Shown piece after piece: positions 48,555 through 57,919 of a stretch of 64,000 bases of DNA. Within the stretch, counting starts at the first letter, position 1. Each line of letters opens with the position of its first letter. Source of the stretch: Celerinatantimonas diazotrophica (GTDB taxonomy: Bacteria > Pseudomonadota > Gammaproteobacteria > Enterobacterales > Celerinatantimonadaceae). The position numbers and the translations under genes are program-made. Location of the stretch: contig NZ_SMGD01000013.1 of assembly GCF_004339545.1 (NCBI RefSeq), forward strand, positions 248,001-312,000, read 5' to 3'. Under the pieces are notes generated by a model that was not told where the DNA came from, made no database searches, and worked only from the letters and a program-made list of their open reading frames with translations.

Positions 48555-50753
48555 TTAGCGTGGAGTCGCTTGTTGGCGAGCTTCAGTCAACTGCTGCATT
48601 AGCTTAATAATGTGTGGCTGAGCAAAAAGACTTTCTAATGTCATCGACAGTTTACGGCGCCAATTAGGATATTCATCGCTGGTTCCCGGGACATTCACCG
48701 GCTGAGTCATCTCTAGCCAATCCTCTAGTTGTAACGACAACAAGGCACTATTCCCGCGAGCCATGTGCAGCTGCATACAATGATTCAACGTTCGGTCCAT
48801 CGGAATCCAAGCCGCATCTGTACCCATGTCATCAGGGATACTATGATGTCCATGAAGACTATTCAATATTTGCTGCTTGCAAAACAGACGCTCATCAAAA
48901 AGCTGTTTCAGCCGTTGTTCATCTGGATACAAACCAAGTTTGGCACCAAGCTTCAGATCATCACAATGCCAGAACCCAGTCAACGTCGCCATATCATGCG
49001 TTGTCAATGCTGCTAGCGCCTGCTCTGGATAATGATGAGGTGAAATAAATCCGCCATCACTCGCTTGAGAAAAGAAAAACACCCGATACGAATGAATTCC
49101 ATTTTCTTGTAATTGCGTATAAATTTGTTGCGGGACGGTCCCCAAATCTTCGCCAACCACCAAACACTGATTACGATGGCTCTCTAAAACTAAAATAGTC
49201 AGTAGATCCTTCAAAGGGTAATTCACATACGCACCATTTTTAGCACCGCGCCCCGCAGGAACCCACCATAACCGCATCAATCCCATCACATGATCAATAC
49301 GTAATGCGCCACAAAATCGCATATTACGCCGAAACACTTCAATAATAGGTTGATAATAATGCTCTTTAAGCCGCCTAGGCTCTGGCGGTGGAAGCCCCCA
49401 GTCCTGACCCAGCGGCCCCAAAACATCGGGAGGCGCACCAATATGGCTAAGCAAATTATATTGCCGCCGATTGTGCCAAGCTTCTTGCGAACCGGAACTC
49501 ACCCCTACAGCCACATCAAAATAAAGCCCAAGAGCCATATGTTCGTGTTGCGCCTGGGTACTTGCTTGTGCTAATTGCTCGGTAGCGACCCATTGCAACC
49601 AAGAGAAAAAATCCACCTCATCATGATGCTCACGGATCCATTGCTGCGTCTGAGAACTTCCGTAGTTTTGAAACGATTGAGGCCAGCTATCCCAATGCGG
49701 CCCAATATTAGGATCTTTTTTAAAGGAATTTTGCAGGGCATCAAATGCTGCCTGAGCTTTAAGCGATTCCCCTTCTTGTTGACAAAACTCAGCATAAGCG
49801 AGTCGACGTGAATGGTAACGCTCAAGCTGGCAAAACTGCTGGAATACCAAACGCAAACACTCAAGTTTAAGTTCACTCACTTGCGTATATTGCACATAAT
49901 CACTAGCACGCAACTTTCGTATTTTTTCAACAAAATCAGCACTTGAAACCAATGGTGCTGCAGCACTGGAGGGAAATTCTGTAATCGCTTCGACATCAAT
50001 ATAAATAATATTGATCCAACGCCGTGATGACGGGCTATAAGGGCTTGCCAGTTCAGGCCAAGCAGGATACAACGCATGGAGAGGATTTAATCCCACGAAA
50101 CTACCACCACCACGGGCGATCTGTGTCACCAAATAATGGAGATCGGTAAAATCCCCCACGCCCCAGTTTCGCTCACTACGTAAGCTGTAGAGCTGTACAG
50201 TGACCCCCCAAGCACGTAATCCTTTCGCTATTGCCGGTGGTTTATAGGCTTGATTGGGAGCGACAATATATTGTGAACGAGCGATAGGTTCTGATTCATC
50301 GATCAATGACAGAGCCAATTTGTGGTAGCCACAGGGCAGTTCAATATTAAGCGGAACTGTTAAAGCCAAATACTGTTGGTCATCTAACTCTTGGCATTGT
50401 TCAACGGGATAATCAATCGCATGAAAAGAGCCACTAAAGCGCTCACCTTGTTCGGTATCTATATACCAATGAAACCACTCTTCGCGCTGTGTTTGGGCAA
50501 TCCGCAGTTCAATATAAATAGGTTCACCAAGACGCGACGTATAGACATGACTTAGATAACAGCTCCAATGCGCTGTTAAGTCTTGTTGAATTTGAGCATG
50601 CACACGGACATCATCATCAATGGCATACCCCATCGTCTTTAGTAACGCATCGAGATTTTCGTCACTGATCGTTGCCTTTTGTCCCCAAGCGTCGATATAT
50701 TCGTGGGCAATCCCGTGCAAAGTGAGTAATTGTTGACGATCATGAGTATTCAT
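48555..50753 (-). CDS. malQ: 4-alpha-glucanotransferase (amylomaltase)
   Basis: 732 aa from ATG 50751-50753 (MNTHDRQQLL); the frame opens 16 codons earlier at TTG, and an ATG at codon 5 is also possible, as no strong ribosome binding site decides. GH77 family: SLRSERNWGVGDFTDLHYLV, PLHALYPAWPELASPYSPSSRRW, catalytic Asp in ALRIDHVMGLMRLWW, Glu in VVGEDLGTVP, and ALTTHDMATLTGFW. Transfers glucan chains between maltodextrins. First gene of the glucan operon; here the unit contains no glgC, glgA or phosphorylase. Confidence 0.95.
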   Translation of the reverse strand: MNTHDRQQLLTLHGIAHEYIDAWGQKATISDENLDALLKTMGYAIDDDVRVHAQIQQDLTAHWSCYLSHVYTSRLGEPIYIELRIAQTQREEWFHWYIDTEQGERFSGSFHAIDYPVEQCQELDDQQYLALTVPLNIELPCGYHKLALSLIDESEPIARSQYIVAPNQAYKPPAIAKGLRAWGVTVQLYSLRSERNWGVGDFTDLHYLVTQIARGGGSFVGLNPLHALYPAWPELASPYSPSSRRWINIIYIDVEAITEFPSSAAAPLVSSADFVEKIRKLRASDYVQYTQVSELKLECLRLVFQQFCQLERYHSRRLAYAEFCQQEGESLKAQAAFDALQNSFKKDPNIGPHWDSWPQSFQNYGSSQTQQWIREHHDEVDFFSWLQWVATEQLAQASTQAQHEHMALGLYFDVAVGVSSGSQEAWHNRRQYNLLSHIGAPPDVLGPLGQDWGLPPPEPRRLKEHYYQPIIEVFRRNMRFCGALRIDHVMGLMRLWWVPAGRGAKNGAYVNYPLKDLLTILVLESHRNQCLVVGEDLGTVPQQIYTQLQENGIHSYRVFFFSQASDGGFISPHHYPEQALAALTTHDMATLTGFWHCDDLKLGAKLGLYPDEQRLKQLFDERLFCKQQILNSLHGHHSIPDDMGTDAAWIPMDRTLNHCMQLHMARGNSALLSLQLEDWLEMTQPVNVPGTSDEYPNWRRKLSMTLESLFAQPHIIKLMQQLTEARQQATPR

Positions 50754-51015
50754 AACGCAGCCATTGGGCAAATTCCCCCTATTAATCATCTCTGTATACA
50801 ACAGTGTAAAACATTTGTTGAATATTTACCCAAAAAATTAATAAAAATCAGTCAACAAGATTAATATTAACAATCCATTGCACCGAGTCTGCCTCCCATC
50901 ATAAAATATGGTAAAATTTTTAGGTAAATCGGACTGGTTGAAGACTAAATGTTATCAAATGTAATTTTTTTTCATCATTCAGTTTGATTTTGCGCAAAAA
51001 TTTGAAAGTCTGCCC
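50754..51015. other. Divergent control region malQ / gapA
   Basis: AT-rich leader between the two operons. Nothing recognised before the gapA promoter region beginning at 51016. A 180-codon minus-strand frame crossing it is an antisense shadow of gapA. Confidence 0.5.
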
Positions 51016-51047
51016 TTGACCTTACACTCCAATGTTGTAAGTTTACA
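51016..51047 (+). promoter_or_regulatory. gapA promoter with MerR-like dyad between -35 and -10
   Basis: TTGACC (51016-51021) is followed at once by a dyad CTTACA-N9-TGTAAG (51021-51041) and then TTTACA (51042-51047), a 20-bp spacer. An unusually long spacer filled by a palindrome is the layout of MerR-family-activated promoters. No regulator gene of that family lies in the window. The -10 match is poor, as expected for such promoters but also consistent with a misassignment. Confidence 0.4.
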
Positions 51048-51077
51048 GACAGATTTTTTTGATAACACTTCAGATAA

Positions 51078-52091
<1,014 letters not shown>

Positions 52092-52120
52092 GCGCTAACT
52101 AACATTGCCAGAATGACATT

Positions 52121-52145
52121 AGGGTAGCCTCGGCTACCCTTTTTA
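52121..52145 (+). terminator. Rho-independent terminator of gapA
   Basis: AGGGTAGC / GCTACCCT stem with loop CTCG, followed by TTTTTATT, 29 bp after gapA and 19 bp before yeaD. Confidence 0.92.
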
Positions 52146-52164
52146 TTATGGATGGAGGTTTTTA

Positions 52165-53040
52165 ATGACAGAACGACTCAAGGAACTTGGCTTATCAATT
52201 GACAAACAACTCGACAATGCCGTCTTTAGCGCAACCAATAATGATGGCATGCTTTTTTACTGGATCGATCATCCACTCGGTAAAGCCTTAATTAGTGCCT
52301 ATGGTGCTCACATCATCAGCTATCATCCTTCTAATCAGAGCGAACAATTTTGGTTAAGTAAAGCAAGTGCTCTAGATGGTAGCGCACCAATTCGTGGTGG
52401 AGTTCCTATCTGTTGGCCCTGGTTTGGCAATACCCGCCAACCGAATCATGGTTATGCGCGGACCCAAATCTGGAAATTAGCGAGCATTAACACGACTGAA
52501 GAAAACACTGAGATAACATTGGCACTCAGTGACGACATGTTAGATAAAGCTGAGTTTAAATTCTCACTGGAATGCAAATTCACCGTAGGTGAAGAACTCC
52601 AGATTGATCTAAGTACAACAAACTTAGATAACCACCCAATCGAACTGGGTGCCGCGTTACATAGTTACTTTGCCACCCACCGAGACAGCGCCAAAGTATC
52701 GGGCATGGGCGATAGTTTCCTCGACAAAACTGATGACTTTGCTAAAAAAACACAAACCGAATTTGCTCTGAGTGAAGAAACAGATCGACTCTACACTCAA
52801 CCAAACCACCACATCACTCTCACACATGGTAACGGCCATCAGCTTAAACTGGCTCATCAAGGTGAAGATACGGTTGTGATCTGGAATCCAGGAGATACCA
52901 AAGCAGAAGGGATTGCGGATATCCATGCTGGCGGGGCTCAAGAATACCTGTGCGTTGAAGCGGTTCGCACCCAAAACCCTATACAACTTGGGGTGAAAGA
53001 AACTTACACTTTATCGCAACATTTATCCGTTCCAATCTGA
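52165..53040 (+). CDS. yeaD: Glucose-6-phosphate 1-epimerase (D-hexose-6-phosphate mutarotase)
   Basis: 291-aa aldose-1-epimerase-like beta-sandwich protein that equilibrates alpha and beta hexose-6-phosphates. RGGVPICWPWFGN and NHGYARTQIWKL are the substrate phosphate and sugar-binding segments; ALHSYF carries the conserved His and VEAVRTQNPIQL the acidic residue. GGAGG lies 7 bases before ATG. The gapA-yeaD pair is conserved; read-through of the gapA terminator may feed it. Confidence 0.93.
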   Translation: MTERLKELGLSIDKQLDNAVFSATNNDGMLFYWIDHPLGKALISAYGAHIISYHPSNQSEQFWLSKASALDGSAPIRGGVPICWPWFGNTRQPNHGYARTQIWKLASINTTEENTEITLALSDDMLDKAEFKFSLECKFTVGEELQIDLSTTNLDNHPIELGAALHSYFATHRDSAKVSGMGDSFLDKTDDFAKKTQTEFALSEETDRLYTQPNHHITLTHGNGHQLKLAHQGEDTVVIWNPGDTKAEGIADIHAGGAQEYLCVEAVRTQNPIQLGVKETYTLSQHLSVPI

Positions 53041-53185
53041 AACGCAACTCACCACAACTCTGGCAAAGATATATAACATGAGCGGCAATGGTAGTGCATC
53101 ATTGCCGCAACTATTTTAAAACATTTCATTTTTGCTCTTGATATGCATAATAAAGAAGCCACGCATCCCAGTTAAGGAGCAAAGA

Positions 53186-53746
53186 TTGAAAAGCGTTGCT
53201 GTATTTTGTGGATCCAATTTAGGTTCATCCCCTGTCTTCAATGAAGCAGCCATTAAATTGGGCCACTACTTAGCTGAGCACCAGATCAACCTGATTTATG
53301 GTGGCGGCAAAGTTGGGTTAATGGGAACGATCGCCGATGCTGTATTGGACCAAGGTGGTAAAGTTTATGGCGTTATCCCTGAGAGATTAAGGGACAAAGG
53401 AGTCGCCCATGATGGCTTAACCGAATTAACCATTGTTGCCGATATGCACGAACGTAAAGTTCAAATGGCTCAGTTAAGCGATGGATTTATTGCTATGCCA
53501 GGTGGTAGCGGCACACTGGAAGAAATATCTGCAGTATGGACTTGGGCGCAGTTTGGCTATCATCATAAACCTTGTGGTTTTTATAATATCAATGGCTTTT
53601 ATGATCCACTATTATTAATGGTGGACCGGATGGTTAAGCAGGGATTCTTGCGTCAAGCCTATTGCGATATGTTACAAATTTCAGATTCACCGCATGCACT
53701 GGTCAGTGCAATGAGCGATTATGATCCACCCGCCGATAAATGGTAA
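53186..53746 (+). CDS. LOG family protein (TIGR00730, nucleoside 5'-monophosphate phosphoribohydrolase)
   Basis: 186 aa starting at TTG 53186, which has AAGGAG 6 bases upstream; the frame opens 18 codons earlier without a site. KSVAVFCGSNLGSSPVF, YGGGKVGLMG and the signature MPGGSGTLEEISAVWTWAQ define the lysine-decarboxylase-like LOG family, which releases ribose-5-phosphate from nucleotides (cytokinin activation in plants; in bacteria, nucleotide salvage or general phosphoribohydrolase). Separated from yeaD by 145 bp. Confidence 0.9.
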   Translation: MKSVAVFCGSNLGSSPVFNEAAIKLGHYLAEHQINLIYGGGKVGLMGTIADAVLDQGGKVYGVIPERLRDKGVAHDGLTELTIVADMHERKVQMAQLSDGFIAMPGGSGTLEEISAVWTWAQFGYHHKPCGFYNINGFYDPLLLMVDRMVKQGFLRQAYCDMLQISDSPHALVSAMSDYDPPADKW

Positions 53747-53755
53747 TAATATCGT

Positions 53756-53776
53756 CCCCTAACAGTAAGTTAGGGG
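53756..53776. terminator. Convergent terminator
   Basis: CCCCTAAC / GTTAGGGG 8-bp stem with a 5-nt loop, followed by AAAATTT, between the LOG gene and the convergent ABC permease gene. Confidence 0.75.
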
Positions 53777-53788
53777 AAAATTTCTAAT

Positions 53789-54652
53789 TTACTGACCAAT
53801 TTTAGCGACCATTTCAGGACGCATAAATCGTTCGACCACCAGCATAAAGAGCACCGATGGCACGAGTAAGATCAGAGCACTAATCGATGCGACCTGATAA
53901 TTTCCTTCCATACTGGCGTTATATAACAGCAACGGCAATGTAGTCACATCCGGAGCGCCCACAAAAAAGCTTCCAGTAAACTCATCTAGCGATTCTAAAA
54001 AGACGAAAATGGAGCTAGCTATAATACCGCCCATTGCCTGAGGCATGGTAATCGTGAAAAAGACTTTCATATTCGAAGCCCCCAAATTTGAGGCCGCTCG
54101 CTCAGTTAATGGATCACATTGACTAAAAGCCGCCACAATAATCCACACTGAAAAAACCAAACCATGCACGGTATGAACTAAGATAACCCCAAGATATGTG
54201 CCATTTAAGCCCAGTTGATAAAATATACGGGCGATATTAATGTATATTGGAAGCTCTGGAAAAGCTTGTGGTAATAGAAACAATAACATGATGAACATGC
54301 GACATGGTAAATGTCGCCTAGCCAGAGCATAACCAACAGGAATGGCAACCAATGTGGTCACAACAACCGCAGCACAGGCAATACCAATACTGGTCAATAG
54401 CGCGGCAAAAGCTCCATTGACTGGATTAAAGACATAGTGCCAATATTTAAATCCCCAACTCACAGGTAGAGCATGTGGAAAATACCACCGCTCGGTCACT
54501 GTCCAAATCAATAAATTTGTCACCGGACCAAACATCACCAAGGCTAACATCGTGACAAAGAGCGCTTGAGTCCACCAGCGCAGCCGCAGCCACTTAACAA
54601 TGTGCTTCAATGTAAGATGCTGTGCACCTTGCGCAACGCTCATCTCAACCAT
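53789..54652 (-). CDS. ABC importer permease 2 (PotC/PhnV-like)
   Basis: 287 aa, six predicted TM helices, MetI-like inner-membrane domain. The EAA loop reads ERAASNLGASNMKVFFTITMPQAMGGI (about 200-225), the contact to the ATPase. It begins with an 8-bp overlap into the upstream permease gene, so both are co-translated. Last gene of the importer operon 57735-53789. Resembles permeases of iron, polyamine and phosphonate/sugar-phosphate importers. Confidence 0.88.
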   Translation of the reverse strand: MVEMSVAQGAQHLTLKHIVKWLRLRWWTQALFVTMLALVMFGPVTNLLIWTVTERWYFPHALPVSWGFKYWHYVFNPVNGAFAALLTSIGIACAAVVVTTLVAIPVGYALARRHLPCRMFIMLLFLLPQAFPELPIYINIARIFYQLGLNGTYLGVILVHTVHGLVFSVWIIVAAFSQCDPLTERAASNLGASNMKVFFTITMPQAMGGIIASSIFVFLESLDEFTGSFFVGAPDVTTLPLLLYNASMEGNYQVASISALILLVPSVLFMLVVERFMRPEMVAKIGQ

Positions 54653-55481
54653 ATGTCCTCTGTTGTTTTAAATTATGCTGCAGATAAAACCAGGCCACTG
54701 CCGATGTCACCAAATAACTAAACACACCTAGCGCATTAGCTGTTGCATAATCCCCATATGAATTAATGCGGAAAGACATATCAGTCGTTAACATGCTGGG
54801 AGTTCCGGTTCCAAGCATCAATGGCACCGACAAAACAGACATCATCGTTACGCAGCTCAGCACTAAAGCAACCCCTAAATTCGGCAAGACTTGTGGCAGT
54901 AAAATGCTTGTGAAAACTTTCATTCGAGTCGCACCTATGTTTTGAGCGGCTTTCACCTGCTGGGAGTCAATCGCGGCCATCGCTCCGGCCACTAACAATG
55001 TACTAAAAGCCAATTGCTTCCAGACAAAGGTAAAAATAATACCTCGCCAATCTAAAAAGGAGACCGTTTCAAATGGCGTCAACAGATGCAACTGCACTAA
55101 CGCATTATTCATCAGTCCATTTTTGGCTAGAAAGGTCCGCATCATCTGACCGACCACAATAAATGGGATAAAGAGCGGCCATCGGTACAAAAAAGCGAGA
55201 CACTGGTTAAGACGTTTAAATGGAGAGAGCGTGATAAGACCTGAGATAACCACTGTTAAAATAGCAATCAATCCTAATGCTACAGCAACCACGATAATCG
55301 TATAAGCCAAGTCTCTATCATACAAACGCCATGCTTTAATAAGCGGATTTATTGACCAATTTCCTGCCGCATCGCTTAACGCTATTTTTAACGAGCTGAT
55401 CAGCGGATAAATAAAAAACAGGCCGATCAACCCACACGCTGGGGAAATCATCAAAATGCTGTATAAACGATTTTGTCTCAT
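54645..55481 (-). CDS. ABC importer permease 1 (PotB/PhnU-like)
   Basis: 278 aa, six TM helices. EAA loop AAQNIGATRMKVFTSILLPQVLPNL. MRQNRLYSILMISPACGLIGLFFIYPL is the usual N-terminal helix of this permease class. It pairs with the next permease to form the membrane channel. It is separated from the binding-protein gene by a 46-bp gap that contains a perfect hairpin. Confidence 0.88.
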   Translation of the reverse strand: MRQNRLYSILMISPACGLIGLFFIYPLISSLKIALSDAAGNWSINPLIKAWRLYDRDLAYTIIVVAVALGLIAILTVVISGLITLSPFKRLNQCLAFLYRWPLFIPFIVVGQMMRTFLAKNGLMNNALVQLHLLTPFETVSFLDWRGIIFTFVWKQLAFSTLLVAGAMAAIDSQQVKAAQNIGATRMKVFTSILLPQVLPNLGVALVLSCVTMMSVLSVPLMLGTGTPSMLTTDMSFRINSYGDYATANALGVFSYLVTSAVAWFYLQHNLKQQRTYG

Positions 55482-55487
55482 GCTATT

Positions 55488-55508
55488 AAAGGGAGTCAGA
55501 CTCCCTTT
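55488..55508 (-). promoter_or_regulatory. Intercistronic hairpin between binding protein and permease genes
   Basis: AAAGGGAGTC-A-GACTCCCTTT, a perfect 10-bp inverted repeat filling the gap. Such hairpins commonly stabilise the upstream binding-protein message or attenuate read-through, giving more binding protein than permease. Confidence 0.65.
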
Positions 55509-55527
55509 CCTTACAAATCAATCAAAG

Positions 55528-56673
55528 TTAGTTATTGACTTGGCTTTCATAGCCTTCTTTAATGTCATCCATATAGGCAGCTAGTGGAAAGCTCTTAGCA
55601 TAGTTGGCCAGATCTTCAGGCGTGATCTCTTTAAAGAGTTTATTCCAAACCGCACGGTTGAGTTCTGGTTTAACATATTTCGCATCAATCCCCGGATACC
55701 AATTGAAGCGTTTCACAATGCCATTGGCTTGAACTTGTGGGCTGGTTGCCAGATTAATAAATTCCTCGGCTAATTTTTTATGGCTAGCTTTGGCTGGGAT
55801 CACATAATACATCGGCTGTCCCGGCATTCCCGGAGCAATGAGATCGAGTTTCAACGAAGGCGGCAATTTACCCGCATCTTTCCAGCTATAAAACATATCA
55901 ACCCAAACAGGCCCCATAAATATCTCACCGCGATTGAGCATATCCAGCGTACCAGCATTACCAGGCGTGAATGTGACATATTGATTAAACTCTTTGAGCT
56001 TATGGAAGGCTTCTTTCCAGCTATTTTTTAATTGTGGGTTATATGGCTTAGTCGACAATTTTTTTGCACTTGAGCCATACTTATAAATCCAACCGGTTAC
56101 AAAGCTCACTCCAGACATACCGTGTTTAATACCGTTATAACCAAATGCTTTCGGGTGCTGATGCACCCATTTGACTAACTGAGCGTAACTTTTCGGCGGG
56201 TTTGGAACCATATCCGAGTTATATGCAATAGCTGTCTGGCTTTGAAACATCGGCATTACATAGCCATCGACATTAACCCCAAGTGCATTTCTAGCACTCT
56301 GAGTCGATACTAATTTGCCGTTCGCGATATCGCTGCGATAGCGACTCAGAAGCCCTTTTTCGACCATCTCACCGCCCATTTTTTGATGCACAACAGCCAC
56401 ATCAATGTCCCAATGCGCACGATGGCTTTGCTGTTGAGCCGCTAACTTCTCATAGATCTTCTGTGAACCCGCATCTCCGGGCCCGGTTCCAACGACACTG
56501 ATCGTGACCCCAGGGTGGGTAGCCTCAAATTTAGGTGCCAGATACGTTCTGACATAATCAACCATATTCTGACTGCCGGCGCTGGCAACATGCAGCGTCG
56601 TTTGTGCACTCACACCAAAAGAGCTTGTGAGCATAGCAATGGCCATCGTTCGTTTGATTGTTAGGACTTGCAT
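55528..56673 (-). CDS. ABC importer periplasmic solute-binding protein (family 1 type)
   Basis: 381 aa. Signal peptide of about 23 residues (basic MQVLTIKRT, hydrophobic core, SAQTT cleavage region). The mature part has a bilobal Fe/polyamine/2-aminoethylphosphonate-type pattern: LHVASAGSQNMVDYVRTYLAPKFEATHPG, VVGTGPGDAGSQKIYEKL, VDGYVMPMFQSQTAIAYNSDM, and the C-terminal hinge AYMDDIKEGYE. The GTGPGDAGSQ loop might contact a phosphate or other anion (inference). Substrate unknown. Lies 18 bp after the ATPase gene. Confidence 0.87.
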   Translation of the reverse strand: MQVLTIKRTMAIAMLTSSFGVSAQTTLHVASAGSQNMVDYVRTYLAPKFEATHPGVTISVVGTGPGDAGSQKIYEKLAAQQQSHRAHWDIDVAVVHQKMGGEMVEKGLLSRYRSDIANGKLVSTQSARNALGVNVDGYVMPMFQSQTAIAYNSDMVPNPPKSYAQLVKWVHQHPKAFGYNGIKHGMSGVSFVTGWIYKYGSSAKKLSTKPYNPQLKNSWKEAFHKLKEFNQYVTFTPGNAGTLDMLNRGEIFMGPVWVDMFYSWKDAGKLPPSLKLDLIAPGMPGQPMYYVIPAKASHKKLAEEFINLATSPQVQANGIVKRFNWYPGIDAKYVKPELNRAVWNKLFKEITPEDLANYAKSFPLAAYMDDIKEGYESQVNN

Positions 56674-56691
56674 AAAATCATCCTTGTATCA

Positions 56692-57735
56692 TTAATGAAC
56701 TGAAGGCGCGACAAAGATATGTAGCGCCCTCAATGGGATAAATAATTTAACTGACTGTCCGTGCGCTAATGGCTGTTCATAGTCGCACCAACACGCCCCA
56801 TAAACCGTTTCAAGACCATGACGGTAGCTCTGTCCTTGAAAGACGCTTTGACTTACCCGAGCATCAATACCAATGCCATCCGATGGAAAACTATCTGCTG
56901 AAAAGAGAATCTGAGCCGACTCGGGTCTGAAATAAATGCTGTAGTATTGCTGTGCGCTGCGCTTTGAATCCTCTTTTAGTAATTGATTCAACTGTTCACC
57001 ACGAACACGAAAATGGTTATCCAGCCCCATAAAATCGGCAACGAAAGCACTTTTAGGATGGTGGTAGATGGTCTCGGGTTCACAAAACTGTTCAATTTTG
57101 CCTTGATTCATCACCGCAATGCGATCCGCCATGACCAATGCTTCTTCACGATCATGGGTCACCAATACAGAGGTAAAACCAAGTTGCTGCTGCAGTTGCT
57201 TTATCTCATGACGAACGCTTAAACGGACTTTAGCATCTAAATTTGAAAGCGGCTCATCCAGTAATAATACGGAGGGTTTTACTGCCAAGGCTCGGGCTAA
57301 GGCGACGCGTTGGCACTGTCCTCCGGAAAGCGTCGTCACTGAACTTTTAGCCAACACCCAAGGTAAATTGACCAGTTCAAGCATCTGAGCCACCCGCTGC
57401 TCAATCGCTTTAGCAGACCATCCGCGAACCTTAAGGCCATAGGCAATATTGCCAAAGACACTCATGTGAGGCCACAACGCATAACTTTGAAAGACCTGCA
57501 CCATCTGTCGACTCTGAGCATTTGCCTGCGTGACATCTTCATTATCGAGCCAAATTTGACCTCGGTCGGTTTGAATGAATCCACATAACGCATTGAGCAA
57601 TGTCGTTTTGCCACACCCTGAGGGTCCCAGTAATGCAACCATCTCACCACGTTGAATCGCCATGGACAGCTCGCATAAAACCGGCTTGCCTGCATAACTG
57701 ACACTGAGCTGCTCAATACGAAGTGTTTTTGACAT
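56692..57735 (-). CDS. ABC importer ATP-binding protein (PotA/FbpC/UgpC type)
   Basis: 347 aa. Walker A GPSGCGKTT (about 37-45), Q-loop VFQSYALWPHMSV, signature LSGGQCQRVALARAL, Walker B VLLLDEPLSNLDA, H-loop VTHDREEA, then a C-terminal TOBE-like regulatory domain of about 100 residues (YFRPESAQILF). First gene of the importer operon, controlled from the divergent region with the LacI operators. Confidence 0.92.
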   Translation of the reverse strand: MSKTLRIEQLSVSYAGKPVLCELSMAIQRGEMVALLGPSGCGKTTLLNALCGFIQTDRGQIWLDNEDVTQANAQSRQMVQVFQSYALWPHMSVFGNIAYGLKVRGWSAKAIEQRVAQMLELVNLPWVLAKSSVTTLSGGQCQRVALARALAVKPSVLLLDEPLSNLDAKVRLSVRHEIKQLQQQLGFTSVLVTHDREEALVMADRIAVMNQGKIEQFCEPETIYHHPKSAFVADFMGLDNHFRVRGEQLNQLLKEDSKRSAQQYYSIYFRPESAQILFSADSFPSDGIGIDARVSQSVFQGQSYRHGLETVYGACWCDYEQPLAHGQSVKLFIPLRALHIFVAPSVH

Positions 57736-57760
57736 GTAAAAGTCCCAAAATATTTAGGCA

Positions 57761-57776
57761 ATGAACACGTGTTCAT
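57761..57776. promoter_or_regulatory. LacI-family operator O1
   Basis: Perfect 16-bp palindrome ATGAACACGTGTTCAT with central CG, 26 bp upstream of the importer ATPase start. Near-identical to O2 86 bp away. Probably bound by the LacI-family protein encoded at 58659-59636 (inference). Confidence 0.8.
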
Positions 57777-57819
57777 CGTCACAATCCCATTGACATGTTG
57801 GGTATTATTTCGGCTTTTT

Positions 57820-57847
57820 TTGACAACTTTATGAAATTTTTTAAGAT
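57820..57847 (+). promoter_or_regulatory. Promoter for the MBL hydrolase and LacI genes
   Basis: Perfect -35 TTGACA (57820-57825) and TAAGAT (57842-57847) with 16-bp spacing. O2 begins at the end of the -10, so repressor binding would block it. Confidence 0.6.
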
Positions 57848-57862
57848 TGGACACGTGTTCAT
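57847..57862. promoter_or_regulatory. LacI-family operator O2
   Basis: TTGGACACGTGTTCAT, the same 14-bp core as O1 with one changed half-site base. Centre-to-centre distance to O1 is 86 bp, about eight helical turns, which would allow DNA looping. Confidence 0.75.
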
Positions 57863-57919
57863 AAAAGATTCAAAAAACTTCGCTAGCTTGATGAAGCGAT
57901 CACTTGAACAGGAATCATA

